Below are positions 22,924-35,694 of a DNA stretch of 64,000 nt, piece after piece. Position numbers and translations under genes: made by a program. The notes under the pieces are model-generated. The model was not told where the DNA came from, ran no database searches, and saw nothing but the letters and a program-made list of their open reading frames with translations. Position 1 is the first letter of the stretch. Every line of letters starts with the position of its first letter. The stretch is from Tyto alba. Lineage: Eukaryota; Chordata; Aves; Strigiformes; Tytonidae. The stretch covers positions 7,639,752 to 7,703,751 of the forward strand of contig NW_024881301.1 in NCBI RefSeq assembly GCF_018691265.1, read 5' to 3'.

Positions 22924-25231
22924 CTGGTAACAGAATATACATAGATCTTATCAGGAGCTTTTTGAACTCTATAAAAAGTATTGCAATACTAAAACTAATG
23001 CCAATGAACACCTTTTCGTTACTGTATACTGAGAATGTTTTCCTCTGCAGTTTCGTTCCCATTAAAATAATAGGCCAGATTCTCAGATGGCTACCTCATC
23101 TGGCAACGTGCTCAAATACATTAAGAAAGCTGCAATAGGATTGTGTTAAACACCATCTCTCACATTTCAGAAAAGCTCTGTTTTGCTCATGACTGATTGC
23201 TTGTCTGTGTTATGGGTATAGTACTTAACCTTGAAGAGTCAACATCTCAATACATCTTTGAACTAAGATACTTTTGCAGCATCCTGGTACACCTATGTTG
23301 CATTCCAATCATGTAATCGTGCTTGTAGTCAAGGAAAATCACAACGATGTAGGAGAAAATGCACGCACCCCTTACACTGGGACTCCTTTGGTTGCATTCA
23401 ATAGCAATCTAAGCCACCTGTTCCCTCACTTTAAGAATGTTTCTAGATAATTTTGCCACTTGACAGACTTTCCAAGTAACAGAAGCAAGCCACCCCACAG
23501 TTTTGTGGGTATCAAATAACACAGGAGATATTCTTATGACTGGTAACTCATTCATTGTCTGGAACAGCTCAAAGAGCTTCATCAGCTCAAGGTGGCCAAG
23601 GCCGAGAGTCCCATCTAGCTTCTTTTACGTTCTCGTCTATCACAGTAACAGACCACCAAGACAGAAAGCTCCCAAACACTAGAGCAACAAATGGATTTGA
23701 CAAGAAAGGAAATTGTACTGTAAGCCTATTGGGATAGTCCACAGCCATAAAAACCAGAACATCAGTAAAATTGCCTGTACACAAAAGGCTGAACACAAAT
23801 TGATTCTAAGGGTCGTTTAGAATTTAAACAACCACCACATGGATATGAGCTGTCAATAAAAGTGATCCAATACTGAGATACCATTAATATTCAAATGAAG
23901 CTGCACCAGAATTTCCAACTCAACATTGTCAATTCAGAATCATCTGCTTGCAAGAGATTCTTACTTTGTGGGGGAAGGCAGGGAGTTACAGCCAACAATC
24001 TGTCAAGTAACTGCTGCCACAGCCCTCACATCAAATATACACACGCAATTTATCTTTGCTCAAACATCATAAATGTCATAACCCTGAAGATAATACTTGC
24101 ACAGGGTATTAGACTCCAAACCACAAGTGTGTACAAGCTCCCAACCACAAACTGGGAACAGCATCTGTTGCCATGCCTGGCCCATTCAGGTGCCACCTAG
24201 GACCAATCCAATAGCTGTCATACCACCTGGGGTCACCAAGAACCAGGTGCAAATGGTGAACAACTCAGTGGAGCAGATACCTGGAAATATTTGTCCCTAA
24301 CCAGCACTGCATATGCCGATCTCATGGCTACACAGACACCGCAGTCATACAGCTACATGCAGCCTCAATCTTCACACATCTGTCTCAGACATCAGCTTCT
24401 GAATATCAAAAGTATCCACAAAAGTAAGTAAAACGTTCTCAGGAAGAAATGGGAGGAATTCAGGGACTTCGTGAAACATGCTCTCATGATAATACCTCAC
24501 ATCCCAGAAGAAAATACCTAAGTTTTTAAATTGGACATTAAATTAAATGGCTAACACAGCCTGAAAAGCACCAACTTCACCTCCCATGATACTAAATTAG
24601 GTACCTAAACAGCCAGACAGTATCTACATATGGAAAATTACTTACTAGACAACAGTATCAAGCAAAGTAAGTGGCAGCCATTCTGTTGACAGAACCATAA
24701 CAGAACCCAGAATTATGCACAATGACTGCACACGTGGAGTAATGCCCTTAAATTATCGATGGAAAGTCTCTACAGTGATTGTCAGAAATAGGTGAATACT
24801 TTGGGGACTGTGGCAAGATTTGCTTTTACAGGATTTCTGATACTCTTTGCCTAAGTAACTTCTGCTACTTGACTGTCAAGTTTCAGAGTAGGGACATTGG
24901 TGATATGGACATTACATGTCATCTAGTATGGCCATTCAGTGTGAAGACTGGTATCCTCCCAAGAAAGCATAATAGTTCTGAAAATCCTAAAAAAAATGTG
25001 CTTCATGTTCTTGCTTTTGGCCAGCTGTATCTCTCAAGGGGCACTGCCCTGTTCAAACCAGGTTTGCACTGGGCAGGCAACTGCCTATCTCTTAATAGTC
25101 TTGCTTCCCCTATGTTTTGAGGTCTTTGGGAGTCCCATCCTTGCATGCATGTTAACAAGTGTGGATAACACTCTGCATGTTGATTGATACTGATTTAATC
25201 AAGACAAATGGTTTAGAAAGGTCAAGAGGAA

Positions 25232-26344
25232 TGTATTGGGATTGCATGGCAAGGTTCTGGTAGCAGGGAGGGCTACAGCGTGAGCTTCTGTGAGAAGCTG
25301 CTAGAAGCTTCCCCTATGTCCAGCAGAGTCAATGCCAGCCAGCTCCAAGACGGACCTGCTGCTGGCCAAGTCCGAGCCCATCAGTGATGGCGGTAGCACC
25401 TCTGTGGTAACGTAGTTAAGACGGGAAAAAATAAAATTGAAAAACCACAACCAGAAGGATCAGTGAGAATATCTGAGAGAAATAGCCCTACAGACACCAA
25501 GGTCAGTGAAGAAGGAGGGGAAGGAGGTGCTCCAGGCACCAGAGCAGAAGTTCCCCCGCAGCCCGGGGTGAAGACCACGGTGAGGCAGGCTGTGCCCTGC
25601 AGCCCATGGAGGTTAGCAGCGGAGCAGATACCCACCTGCAGCCTGTGGAAGACCCCACACTGGAACAGGAGGATGTGCCTAAAAGAGCCTGTGACCCTCT
25701 GGGAAGCCCCTGCTAAAGCAGGCTCCTGGCAGGACCTGTAGGCCCATGGAGACAGCAGCACACGCTGGAGCAGGTTTGCTGGCAGGATTTGTGACCCCAT
25801 TGGGGACCCACACTGGAGCAGTCTGTTCCCAGAAGGTTGCACCCTGTGGGAGGGACCCACGCTGGAGCAGTTTGTGAAGAGCTGCAGCCTGTGGGAAGAA
25901 CTCACGTTGGAGAAGTTCATGGAGGACTATCTCCTGTGGGAGGGACCCCAACGCTGGAGCAGGGGAAGAGTGTGAGGAGGAAGGAACAGCAGGGACAGCG
26001 TCTGATGAACTGACCACAAGCCCCATCCCTGTTCCCCTGCACTGCTCGGGAGTAGGAGGCAGAGAAATGGGGAGTGAAGTTGAGCCTGGGAAGAAGGCAG
26101 TGGTGGGGGGAAGGTGTTTTTAGGATTTAGTTTTTATTTCTCATTATCCTACTCTGATTTGATTAGTAATAATTTCCCCAAGTCAAGTCTGTTTTGCCTG
26201 TGATGGTGAATGCTTTCTCCCCCTGTCCTTATCTCAACCCACGAGTTTTTCATTATATTTTCTCTCCCCTGTCCAGCTGAGGAGCGAGAGTAATAGAGCA
26301 GCTTTGGTGAGCTCCTGGCATCTAGTCAGGGTCAACTCACCACA
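25232..26344 (+). mobile_element. Probable solo LTR of an avian endogenous retrovirus
   Basis: The 1.1-kb element starts TGTATTGGG and ends CTCACCACA (TG...CA). It is flanked by near-identical 5-mers, aggaa on the left and gggaa on the right, as expected for a target-site duplication. Its middle (about 25,640-25,960) consists of diverged units of roughly 45 bp built around gacccacgctggagcag. A T-rich stretch with a cttattctcattatcct-like block and a degraded AATAAA-like region follow at about 26,120-26,180. I recognise the type as a repeat common in bird genomes. No internal gag, pol or env sequence is present, so it is non-coding and inactive. The 179-aa and 115-aa minus-strand frames within it are artefacts of the repeated units. 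Classification as an LTR rather than another repeat is inference. Confidence 0.65.
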
Positions 26345-29300
26345 GGGAAACAAAGGAATCATATAGATAAGGTCCTGCCTCCTCCAGGGTTCCATTGCTT
26401 GTAATCACATTGCGGAATCATTACGACAGTGACCTCTACCTACTGTCCAAAAAAGCAGACGACATCTGCTTCAGCCTGTAATACAGTTATTATTTTCTTT
26501 TACTCAGATGCTAATCAAAGCGCTGACACAACCAGCCTCCTCTCATCTCTCATAACAGGTGATACCTTCTCATAAGTGTAAGCAAAACAGCAGCAGTGAA
26601 TTCCATTTCCACAGTGTTTCCACACTGCGGAAGAAATAGAAGACAAGCTCGCTTACACATCAGCGTCACCCTGGACTATAACCTTTCATAAGCATTTAAA
26701 TTTAAAGATGGCCAAAATGTTACAATAGTAACACAGCTAAATCAGCATGTGCCACTCGTCAAATACCTGTATGCCACGTCTCCTGTGCAGCTGTGGAATT
26801 TGCTTAAGCCTATGACTACTCACTGTGTGTGAAGTACTGTCCAAAATGTGTATTGTATCAGGAACTCTGCAAGTCTGCCAATGCTTAAAGAACTGTCTCC
26901 CAGCACCACAATTTGCATACTTCCATGCAAACCACAAAATGGAAGAAAAAACGTAAGGCAACTTCAAACTACTGTTGCCTAAGAAAACCTTCAATTCACA
27001 TGCAGCTCTCCTTACATCTCATAGTTTTAAATACTGCTCAGGTCTGTACAGTCACATTCAAAAAGGGGAAAGGGACATGTCTCGATAAAAAATAAATTAG
27101 TGTTAGTTAATGGCAATATATCACTAAAACTTAGTCACCAACCCTATCATCTCTCCTGATTCTGACTTCACATAGTTGCCAATGATTTGGTTCTGACCTG
27201 GATCAAGGATGCAGAATAGCACCTGAAAATACAAATTTCCACTATGATTCAATACTGATCGAGTTGACGGATGGTCTCTCTCCAGATCTGATGAGGCAAC
27301 AGTGGAAGAAAAGTAATCTTTGGCTTAGCAAAAAAATTCTAACTAAAGATAGAAGAGTAACCTTGCTGACATAAGACCTAGAAAAGCAACCATAAAATCA
27401 ATTTTAAGCACACACTCTAAGCTGGTATTTCTGTAATTTAAATCTTGATCCCATTGCACTGACAGAAATAAAATCTACCCTGAAAAAAAAAGGCATAATA
27501 AACCCAAAGCAGTGTTTTTCTTCAGTCATTCAGTTTTGGGAGACAAGTGAGTTTCTTCATTTTTGGAAGAATGTAAAAATGGTTTATTTGGTTGCTTTTA
27601 AGTCAAATTTCTTTCATTTAAAAAACAACCATTTTTCAAAAGGAGTGTTAAAAATGTAAGTGAACATTAAAAATAACTGCTGTTTTGGTGTGATTATATA
27701 ATAGTGGGAAAAAAAATTTCACCAAAAAATCTGAAATATGGCTTAATCAAAATTCCTACAGTTTTCTTATATGAATAAGAATTAAGTTTAAAAGTAGAAA
27801 CAGTATTTTGTTTCCAGTATTGGAAACAATCCACTCTGGAAATGCATGTTTGAAAGAGTATGTATTCATCTAAATGTCCCAACACCATATCCTGCTGTAA
27901 TCTAACAGCATGGGTCAAACCTGATGGATTGTCAGCAGCTGGAATTTAACCAGTTCCACATTGATGTGACCTTTTCTTGTTCACTCAAGTTCGTTGAGAA
28001 TTGAAATGTTCTTGCAGGCAGTGGCCTTGAAGATTTATAAAAACCCAGATACATTTTTAAAAAATCATCCAGTAGAATGAGCAAAATGTCTTGCTCATCT
28101 GAGAACAGAAATTATAATTCAGTGTTAGGAATTACCAATATTACATTATAAAGACTGAAACAATTCTGTAGAAGCCCTTACAGGTGAATTTAAGGCTGTC
28201 TTAAAGAGCTCATTTAAATGGAAATAGATTTACACTGTACCATTATTTCTGATGATAAAATATTCATGATCTCTAACAGTATGCATACTACTTATTTTAA
28301 TCCAACAGAACAAAAACTTCCTATGACCCATTGCATTCTCATGAGAATTCTAAAAATTACGATAATAGTCATCAAAAATCTTTTCTCCATTTTCTCCTTA
28401 AAATTTTAAAAAGCTCTTTAAATAGAGGAACTTCCAAGATGTGTTTGCATACTGAAATACATATGCAAATGGAAGAAAGATATGCATATTTAATAGTATA
28501 TTTTCCTCCATTCCTACCACCATAGACTCAATACAGGACACTAAACTACTGGAATGACTTGTTAGCTAAATGCTGAACATAAACTAATACAAAAGAAAAC
28601 CACACTATGTTCTGAACAATCATGCTGTGTGCTGCACATGTAGCAAAAGATCTTTTTGGCTCATGAAGAATAAAAATTCCTCGAGTGTGGGAATAACAAG
28701 AACGCAGCTAGAGCCAGGTAGACCATCTATTTGAGGCATTACACATATCTCAAGATGTGTTCAAAGACGTACCAACAACAATCTCTCTTCATGTAATCTG
28801 AATTGTAGAAGTACAGAGAACAGCTGTTTCCAACACGATAGTATTTCCTCAGACTGTATTAGCAGATACATCTACACTACCAAAACTTCCTTCAACATAA
28901 TCTGACTGTTCTCCTAGGATTCTGACATTATCTTGAATGATGACACTAGGGTTGGCATTGCACACTACACAGAAGATAGTGAGGTCCCTGCACTGAAGGA
29001 CTTCTGCAAAAGGTGCCCTGCCTTAGCAGACATGCAGCCTTTCTCTGCTTGCTGGATATGTTAATAAAGAAAGTGAGAAAGAGGCAGAAATCTAATGATC
29101 ATTCAGTACCTAAATTAAACTTCTCAGACATGGACTGATGCAGGAGTGGGAATCAAGGAAATGGGAATTGTGCTCAGCACCTGCTACAGAACACACCTTA
29201 GTGCCATCGATTCCACAAGGTTGGCATGTGCCTGTCCATTAGTTTCTTAATGTAATGAAGCCTTAAGGTCCTGAACACTGATTTTTGTCAAAGACCAAGA

Positions 29301-32300
29301 CATAAAAATAACAATCTATTTAAATGAAATAAAAAACCCATGTACTCTTGTTAAAATGAAAAGCTTTGATTTCTTGTGGTTGCAAAAAGGCCAGCATCCC
29401 CTTTCTTCAGTACCCTCTCGGTCACACTTGAGGCATGCTTGCAGATCCAGAGACTTAATAAAACACTCCTGACAGTCAGTATTTGGTAATCCCCAACAAT
29501 GTATTTTTCAGCTGAAACTATAATATAAAAAATTGCCAACTAGAGAGAGCAGAACCAGTCTTTTTGGCAGTGGCCAGTTACACTTCTGAGTATGTGAAAA
29601 AGCAGCTATGGTAGAGGTATAGAGAAAAGCCCGTGTGGGTAGTATCTGAGAGGCATTAGATCCACTGAATGTGTTCCATACAGTTTAACCACATACACAT
29701 ATATACAGCAATGCAAACAGTGCATAAACAGTGACAGTGACTGGAGAGGCTCCCACTGCACAGCATGCCAAAGCCATTCCTTGTGTGCCAGCTTCACTGT
29801 CTGAGGTGCAGAAGCCAAGTATAAGTGCAGGAGTTCCAACACTGTTCAGTTAGCACTGCAGGTATTGTACTCATACCACTTTTTCATTTAACTAGCCACC
29901 AGTGCTAAAAAGCTACACTTTCATTTAGTTATGTAAGTCAGTGCCTGCAAATATGCCTCATTGACATGACTGAAGATGTTAAGTCTTTTTTCTATCACAG
30001 TCAAGGGGCAGGACCAGAAGCAAGAAGCTCTCCACACTTCACATGCAGTACTCTGGAAAGAAGGAACACTTCCAGAAATGAAAGGGTAATCCATTGTCCA
30101 GGTTCAATCAGTCTTTGGTCTTTTTGCAAAGGCTGCGGGCAAATACATCAATGACTGTCAATTACCATCCTGAAATCTCTCATGCAGACACTTTTCCATT
30201 GGGATTTGGACAAAGACCAACTCAATGCTCATAATTATTTCTTACATATGGCTTATTTTTTCACAGAACACTGAAGCTTTTCATATGGGAAGGGATTTGT
30301 ACAATTCAGACCTCAGTTGTTCAGGAGATAAACGTCCCCTTATGAGGGCTGCAGTCCAAAGTGAAAAACACAGTAGTACTGTCAGCACTGGAAGGAAACA
30401 CGGGGAAGTGCAGAGGGTTGGAGGCTATTAGTAGAGGTTCTGCTTTTTCTATATTGAGTTGAAAGTGAGGTATTTAGGACAATTTATCACAAAATGAAAG
30501 TAACATGTAGGAATAAGCATGGGAAGGGAGGTGGGAGAATCAGAAGTACAGACACGGAGGAAAGTGCGATCAGTGAGTGGGAACAAGGGATGCTGAAGAA
30601 AAACCAGAGGAAGATAGTGTCAGCAAAGTGAAGGAGAGCAAGGCTTGCAAGATTTTTTTTCCTGTATATTTTGAGAATAATACCAAATTAATATCAAAAC
30701 CACATTTTAAAGCCAATGACATAGATCTATTAATGCAAACATAAGAACAAAAAGGCTGAGCCATTCAAAAAGTCTTTAATTAAAGGTTTAAGAAAACACA
30801 GCACATTGACATCTTAAAGGATAACATATTAGCAAGAAAGGATGTATTTAGGGTATTTCACTGACTAAAGCTGGCAGCTCAGCTCAGAATGAGCTGCTTG
30901 CAGTGTGACTGAGGAATAAATGGAGTGTGCATTACCCAGTACAACTTTTAGAAACTTCTGTCAGATGGCTGCTACTTCATCAGCTGAAGTTGTGTTAATC
31001 TACAGTTCACAAACAGATTCACCTTAGTGCGGCATGAGCCAAAATCAACTAACTTCAAAGCATAATATTTTGTGGCATGATTCCAAATCAGCTTCCTGAA
31101 CAAACTGAAATACTTCAAACCAGACTTCTCTAATACGAAGTAACGCAAGACTCTGTGTTGTTAGCATCCCCATTTTTGGGTACTGCAAAGACAATATTGT
31201 GCCTTCCCCAGACCTAAAAGCCTCTTTTCTCCCCAGTGTGAACCAAAACAGTAGAGCGAGGGTCAGTGCTGCTGCAGAGGCAGAGCTGTGCAGGGGTTCC
31301 AGAGGAAAGCTGGAGGCAGTTCTGTAAGACTGCAGCAGCTTTATGCAGTGGTTCTTGTGCCCTAATTAGTAGAACTTCTTGGTGTTATTATAGAGGTTAT
31401 GCAATTCCACACTGGAGCTGGGTCTAATGTCAGGGTCAGCAGTAACAAAATCTTCAACAGTCAAGCACAATGAATGCAATGACTATTTTTGGAAGCCCAG
31501 TTCAATGTATCTTCTGATACATCTCCCTCCACCTTGACAATTTTCTCCTATGGAAGAAGGGCCTACAGTACACTTCATATTTTACAGAATGACAGTTAAA
31601 TTAACTGTATCTTCAGACACATTTTAAGAAATTATGTCAATCTTTTGCAAGTTAAGAACAATTGCTTTAAATAACAAAAATTAGCCAAAGCTGATCAATA
31701 TTCCCAACAACAAATACTGTTTGTAAAGCTATGAACATAAAGGATTGCTATCAAATACAAAAATTAAACACATAAGACATACCTACCATATAAAAGCAAC
31801 TCAGAAGATTTGCCAAACTGCAAGGCTTTTTTAAAATGTTTACATGCTTTATTTTGCAGATAACATGAAAGCATAAAGTCCTCCCCAGGCCATACCACTT
31901 ATCTTAAATTCATGGTTAAGTTTCCTTCCCTCCCTAATAAAAGTACTAATTTGGACATTACATTCCACTGAGTGCCTTTAATTTACAACCGTGACTAGAA
32001 ATATCACTGCATAAAAACTATTCAACATATTAGTGCACAAGACTTCACCAAGCCTTCCAGCACTGTATTACTGCCACAAAAATGCAGTACAAAAATAATC
32101 ACACATAACTAAAAGCAACAATAAAATTCGTGAACTAAACTTTTTGAAGTTTAACAGTTAGACATTTTTTTTTCATCATGCACTATCATGCTATCCTGAG
32201 CCTTCTTCATCTTCTTAAGACAGAGTTCAGAAAAATACCTGGGGGAGTATTACCGTAGCATCTGCTGAGCATTAAGCAAGCCAAAGACGAGGGCACACCT

Positions 32301-33481
32301 GCTAAAATTAGGCAATCCAAAGAGTCAGGAGAAGGGCAGTGAACTTCAGTCTGACATTCTGGATTCAAAAGTTTAAAATGTGCTGAAAACTACATTGGGA
32401 AAAATCAGGACCAATTAAAGGAATAATTGAGACTTGATCCAAATATTTGAAACAAGTCAGGAATAGCCACAGTATAAGCAGGTATGTTAACAGAATCAAG
32501 AGACTGCCGGAGGGATCAACATTATAATTATTATTCAGAAAGTCTGTGATTGTTTAGAAATGTAACTATAGTACATAAAGTCAGAAAGGGAAGTAAAGCA
32601 AGGTTTTTGCTTTAAGGTTTAAGCTTTTTCTCATAATACAAAGTACAGCAAAATAAGCATCTTTCTAGCAGAAAGATTTAACATCCTGAAGCAATTCTAA
32701 CTTTCAAAATCAGCCCTAATCCTTGTGAAACAGAAGCAGCAGCAGGTGGGTGTTCTTTTCCAACTCCATGGTAGTGAGCACTCAAACTTCCACCAATAAT
32801 GCAACTATTCAGTTAAACATTGTCATCAGACCATGGGAAAAGGCTCCACTGGGACTCCCCTCTCAGTCTCACAGATACGATGGCAGGAATGTAGTAAATA
32901 AAAATCTTTTGAAATTGGACTAAGTTCTGCTTCCTCTAATTGTGAATATTTGATGACCAACTTACGACTCAGTCATTGCTTTCCTTCATGCATATGTACC
33001 TTATTGTCCTGTTTTGCATATGCAAAAACATTTCCATATTTTGTTTGTAGTAAAAGGTGCCTTGTGTCAAAATGAAGAACAGGACAACTACTCAGCAAGG
33101 AATTTAGGTATGCAAGGCATTTAGGCACACATCTAACTTTAAGAACATTTATTGTTCCTTAAAAAACAAAACCTTCATTGAGGAATTGCACTCTGAAAAT
33201 TTCTGTCTCCTACTGAGAAAGACCAAGTTCTTAATTTTTAGGACCCTGAAATAAGGTAAGAGGAATTGGGGTCTCAGTGCTTACCTGTTCACTTGAGCAG
33301 ACTTACTCTGTCACAGTATTTAATTTTCTTCTACATTATTAGTCTTCTGCACTACTGTATGAATTTGGGGTGTGAGAATACTAGGCAAAATGCCAAAAGT
33401 GAGTCTCAAGTTCAAACAAATCCTGAGATGAACTGACTGAATGCAGATCCAAGATAATGTCACTGAAGCAGGAGGGGGAAC

Positions 33482-33527
33482 AAAAAACAAAAAAAAAAAA
33501 AAAAAAAAAAAAACAAAAAAAAAAAAA
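33482..33527. repeat. A-rich low-complexity tract
   Basis: There are runs of 6, 25 and 13 adenines separated by single cytosines. No retrogene or SINE body was recognised on its left, so it is more likely a simple repeat than a poly(A) tail. Confidence 0.9.
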
Positions 33528-35541
33528 TCACAGAAATCCTACTAAACCCTCATCCATCCACTGATTAAAAAGATCCCTTCCTGATCACAAGACCTGGAGT
33601 AATTTTGACCTTTGCCTTGTGTTTCCCTCGTTTCCAAGTAAGGGAGTTCAGAGTCACCTTTCCAAGTGGTACCAGAGTAAAGAGAAACACAAAGTCTCCT
33701 GCTGAGAAATCCTTTAATAACTACAAGAATTTTAGCACATAGCAGTTGGTCTTCAAGGAGTCCCATGAGAAGAGGGCACTCAGTTCATATCCTTCCTCTG
33801 AAGGAAGGAGGTTTCTCAAAAGTTTACTCAACACCTAAAAGACAAGGTGTTTGCCAGTAGGTCCTCCAAAGAAGCTAACAGGTACACAGTGGGAATAGAA
33901 GTTTTGGATGGAACAATGTGCTACACAAGTGGATGATGATGATGACAATGCACAAGTGTTGGTCACAAGTATGCTGTTCTATACTGCAACACAAATTACT
34001 GCCTGCAACCTAATCCTGAGTCTTGCAGAAACCATGATGGCTGCATGCAGCTCAGAAAGTAAGGTCTGCTTTATCAGGAGGTGATCGCCTTCCCATGCCT
34101 ATCCATAGCACCCTGCTCTGCATTCAGTGTCCCTACTGTGTATGCCGAGCCTGAAACACAAACCTCCCTACAGTTTGCTGGGAAAGAATGACCGAGTAAT
34201 ACCCTTCCCAGGAGCACAAAGCATCAGGGGGTGCAACACCCCTCAACTGTACAGTGTAACAGAAAGATCAACACAACACAGAGGTAGGTCCAACCACTGT
34301 GTGCTAGGCTAACGTGGACACTGTGGCCTAAAAATGCATCTGCTTCTACATAGCTCTCCCTTCTTTTGTGGTACAGTGGAGACAAGCAGTTAAGAAACAG
34401 GCATGTTATTAATCTAATTACTTGAAATGCAAATTCAAAAATCACAGCTGTTTAGTTTTACTGATACTCTCTATCTTAAGTTGTCTGACCCTTCTGCACT
34501 GCTGCTGCTATGCTGAATCCAAAAGCACTGAATGAAGATATCCTCAAAATGAGAACCATTCCAGTCATGCAAGGGACAAGAGCATTAAAACCCCATGTAA
34601 CAGAAGATGTAAAATAATTTGCACCTCAATCCCCAACAAAATGACAGCTAAGTCTCACAGAGAAACTTTTTTCCTTAGTTATTCCTCCCCTTGCTGTCAA
34701 CTAAGTTGAATGCCTATTCAGGAAATCCTGTCCTATATAATCAGTCAATAAACAGTTACTACTGTCCAAAATATATATATGCATACATATACATACATTT
34801 TGCAGCCCCCAGCATGTATTTATAGTCATATATTTTCAGCTGGTGTGAAGTTGCAGAGCATAACTAATTTCACTGGATCAGCACCCAATTATGGCAGCTG
34901 AGAACCCGTCCCTATGACTTAAGATACAGATACAGAGGCTTTACTGTTAGCTCTTTGCCTATCGCCTGCAGAGGAAATATGGGTGTTCATGTTACTGTCA
35001 TACTATTAATTCGTATTACACTGGTTTTGCTGTCCCTTTCCTTTTAGACCATGTTATCAGTATTTTCCTGTCTATCTTGAAGATCTTGCTGGATGACAGG
35101 GAAACCAGAAGGACCCCTGAGGCAAAAGCAAACTCCAAACATTATTCTTGAAATGTGTACATGGTATGAGATCATGAAATGTCTCTCTCTGTGCCCATGG
35201 AAAAGGGGGAATATGAAATGGAAGGTAGAGCCCCAGTTTCAGCGGAGCAGTCAGTCCCCCCTGTAACCTCAAGTTAACAAGTTACAGTGCCTGTGCAAGA
35301 AAGCACAGTCATTAAATCTGTGTCATGCCAGTGGCAAGAACCCACATCATCAAGAACTCCTGAAGGAAAATGAATCACTTCATTAAAGTTAACTTGGTAA
35401 AAAAAACAAAGAACATAAACTAGACAAAAAAGCTGTGGTGTTGGAAGTTAAAATCATCAGTTCAAACATCTCTCTCAATTGCAAAGCATGTATATAAATG
35501 CAAGAAATGATTAAACCTCACCCAATTGTTCATGCACTTAC

Positions 35542-35694
35542 CTGTCCTAGGTCTAAAGTGACATTGACTTCATTGTACTTCAAGCCCATAGAAAGAGGAG
35601 GGCTCTGCCACCAGCGCTCCGTGCCATCAACTGCATTGGTTACTGGGTGAGCTTTACTGGGATCAGCAGCGTTGCAATAATCACAAAACTGTCC
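35542..35694 (-). CDS. LAMA3: LAMA3 exon 2: LN domain
   Basis: This exon encodes residues 87-137 (51 codons, phase 0 to phase 0). It reads [20 protein letters not shown], then [15 protein letters not shown], the most recognisable motif of laminin LN domains, and ends [12 protein letters not shown] is a possible N-glycosylation site. Splice sites are TTTCAG|GG and CAG|GTAAGT. The piece [17 protein letters not shown] is closer to the alpha-5 wording than to human alpha-3, but flanking exons and synteny point to LAMA3. Confidence 0.95.

Larger units (their letters stand above)
22924..35541. other. LAMA3 intron 2 (12.6 kb), with a probable solo LTR
   Basis: This is the largest intron in the window. 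It holds a probable LTR at 25,232-26,344 and an A-rich tract at 33,482-33,527. About 9 kb from 26,345 to 35,541 shows no recognised interspersed repeat and no exon. Small AT dinucleotide patches occur near 34,772-34,798. Open frames here are short and lack codon-level signal. Confidence 0.65.

Noticed and set aside
25381..26026. 179- and 115-codon minus-strand frames
   Set aside because: They lie wholly in the LTR-like repeat and reflect its tandem units; no domain is recognisable.
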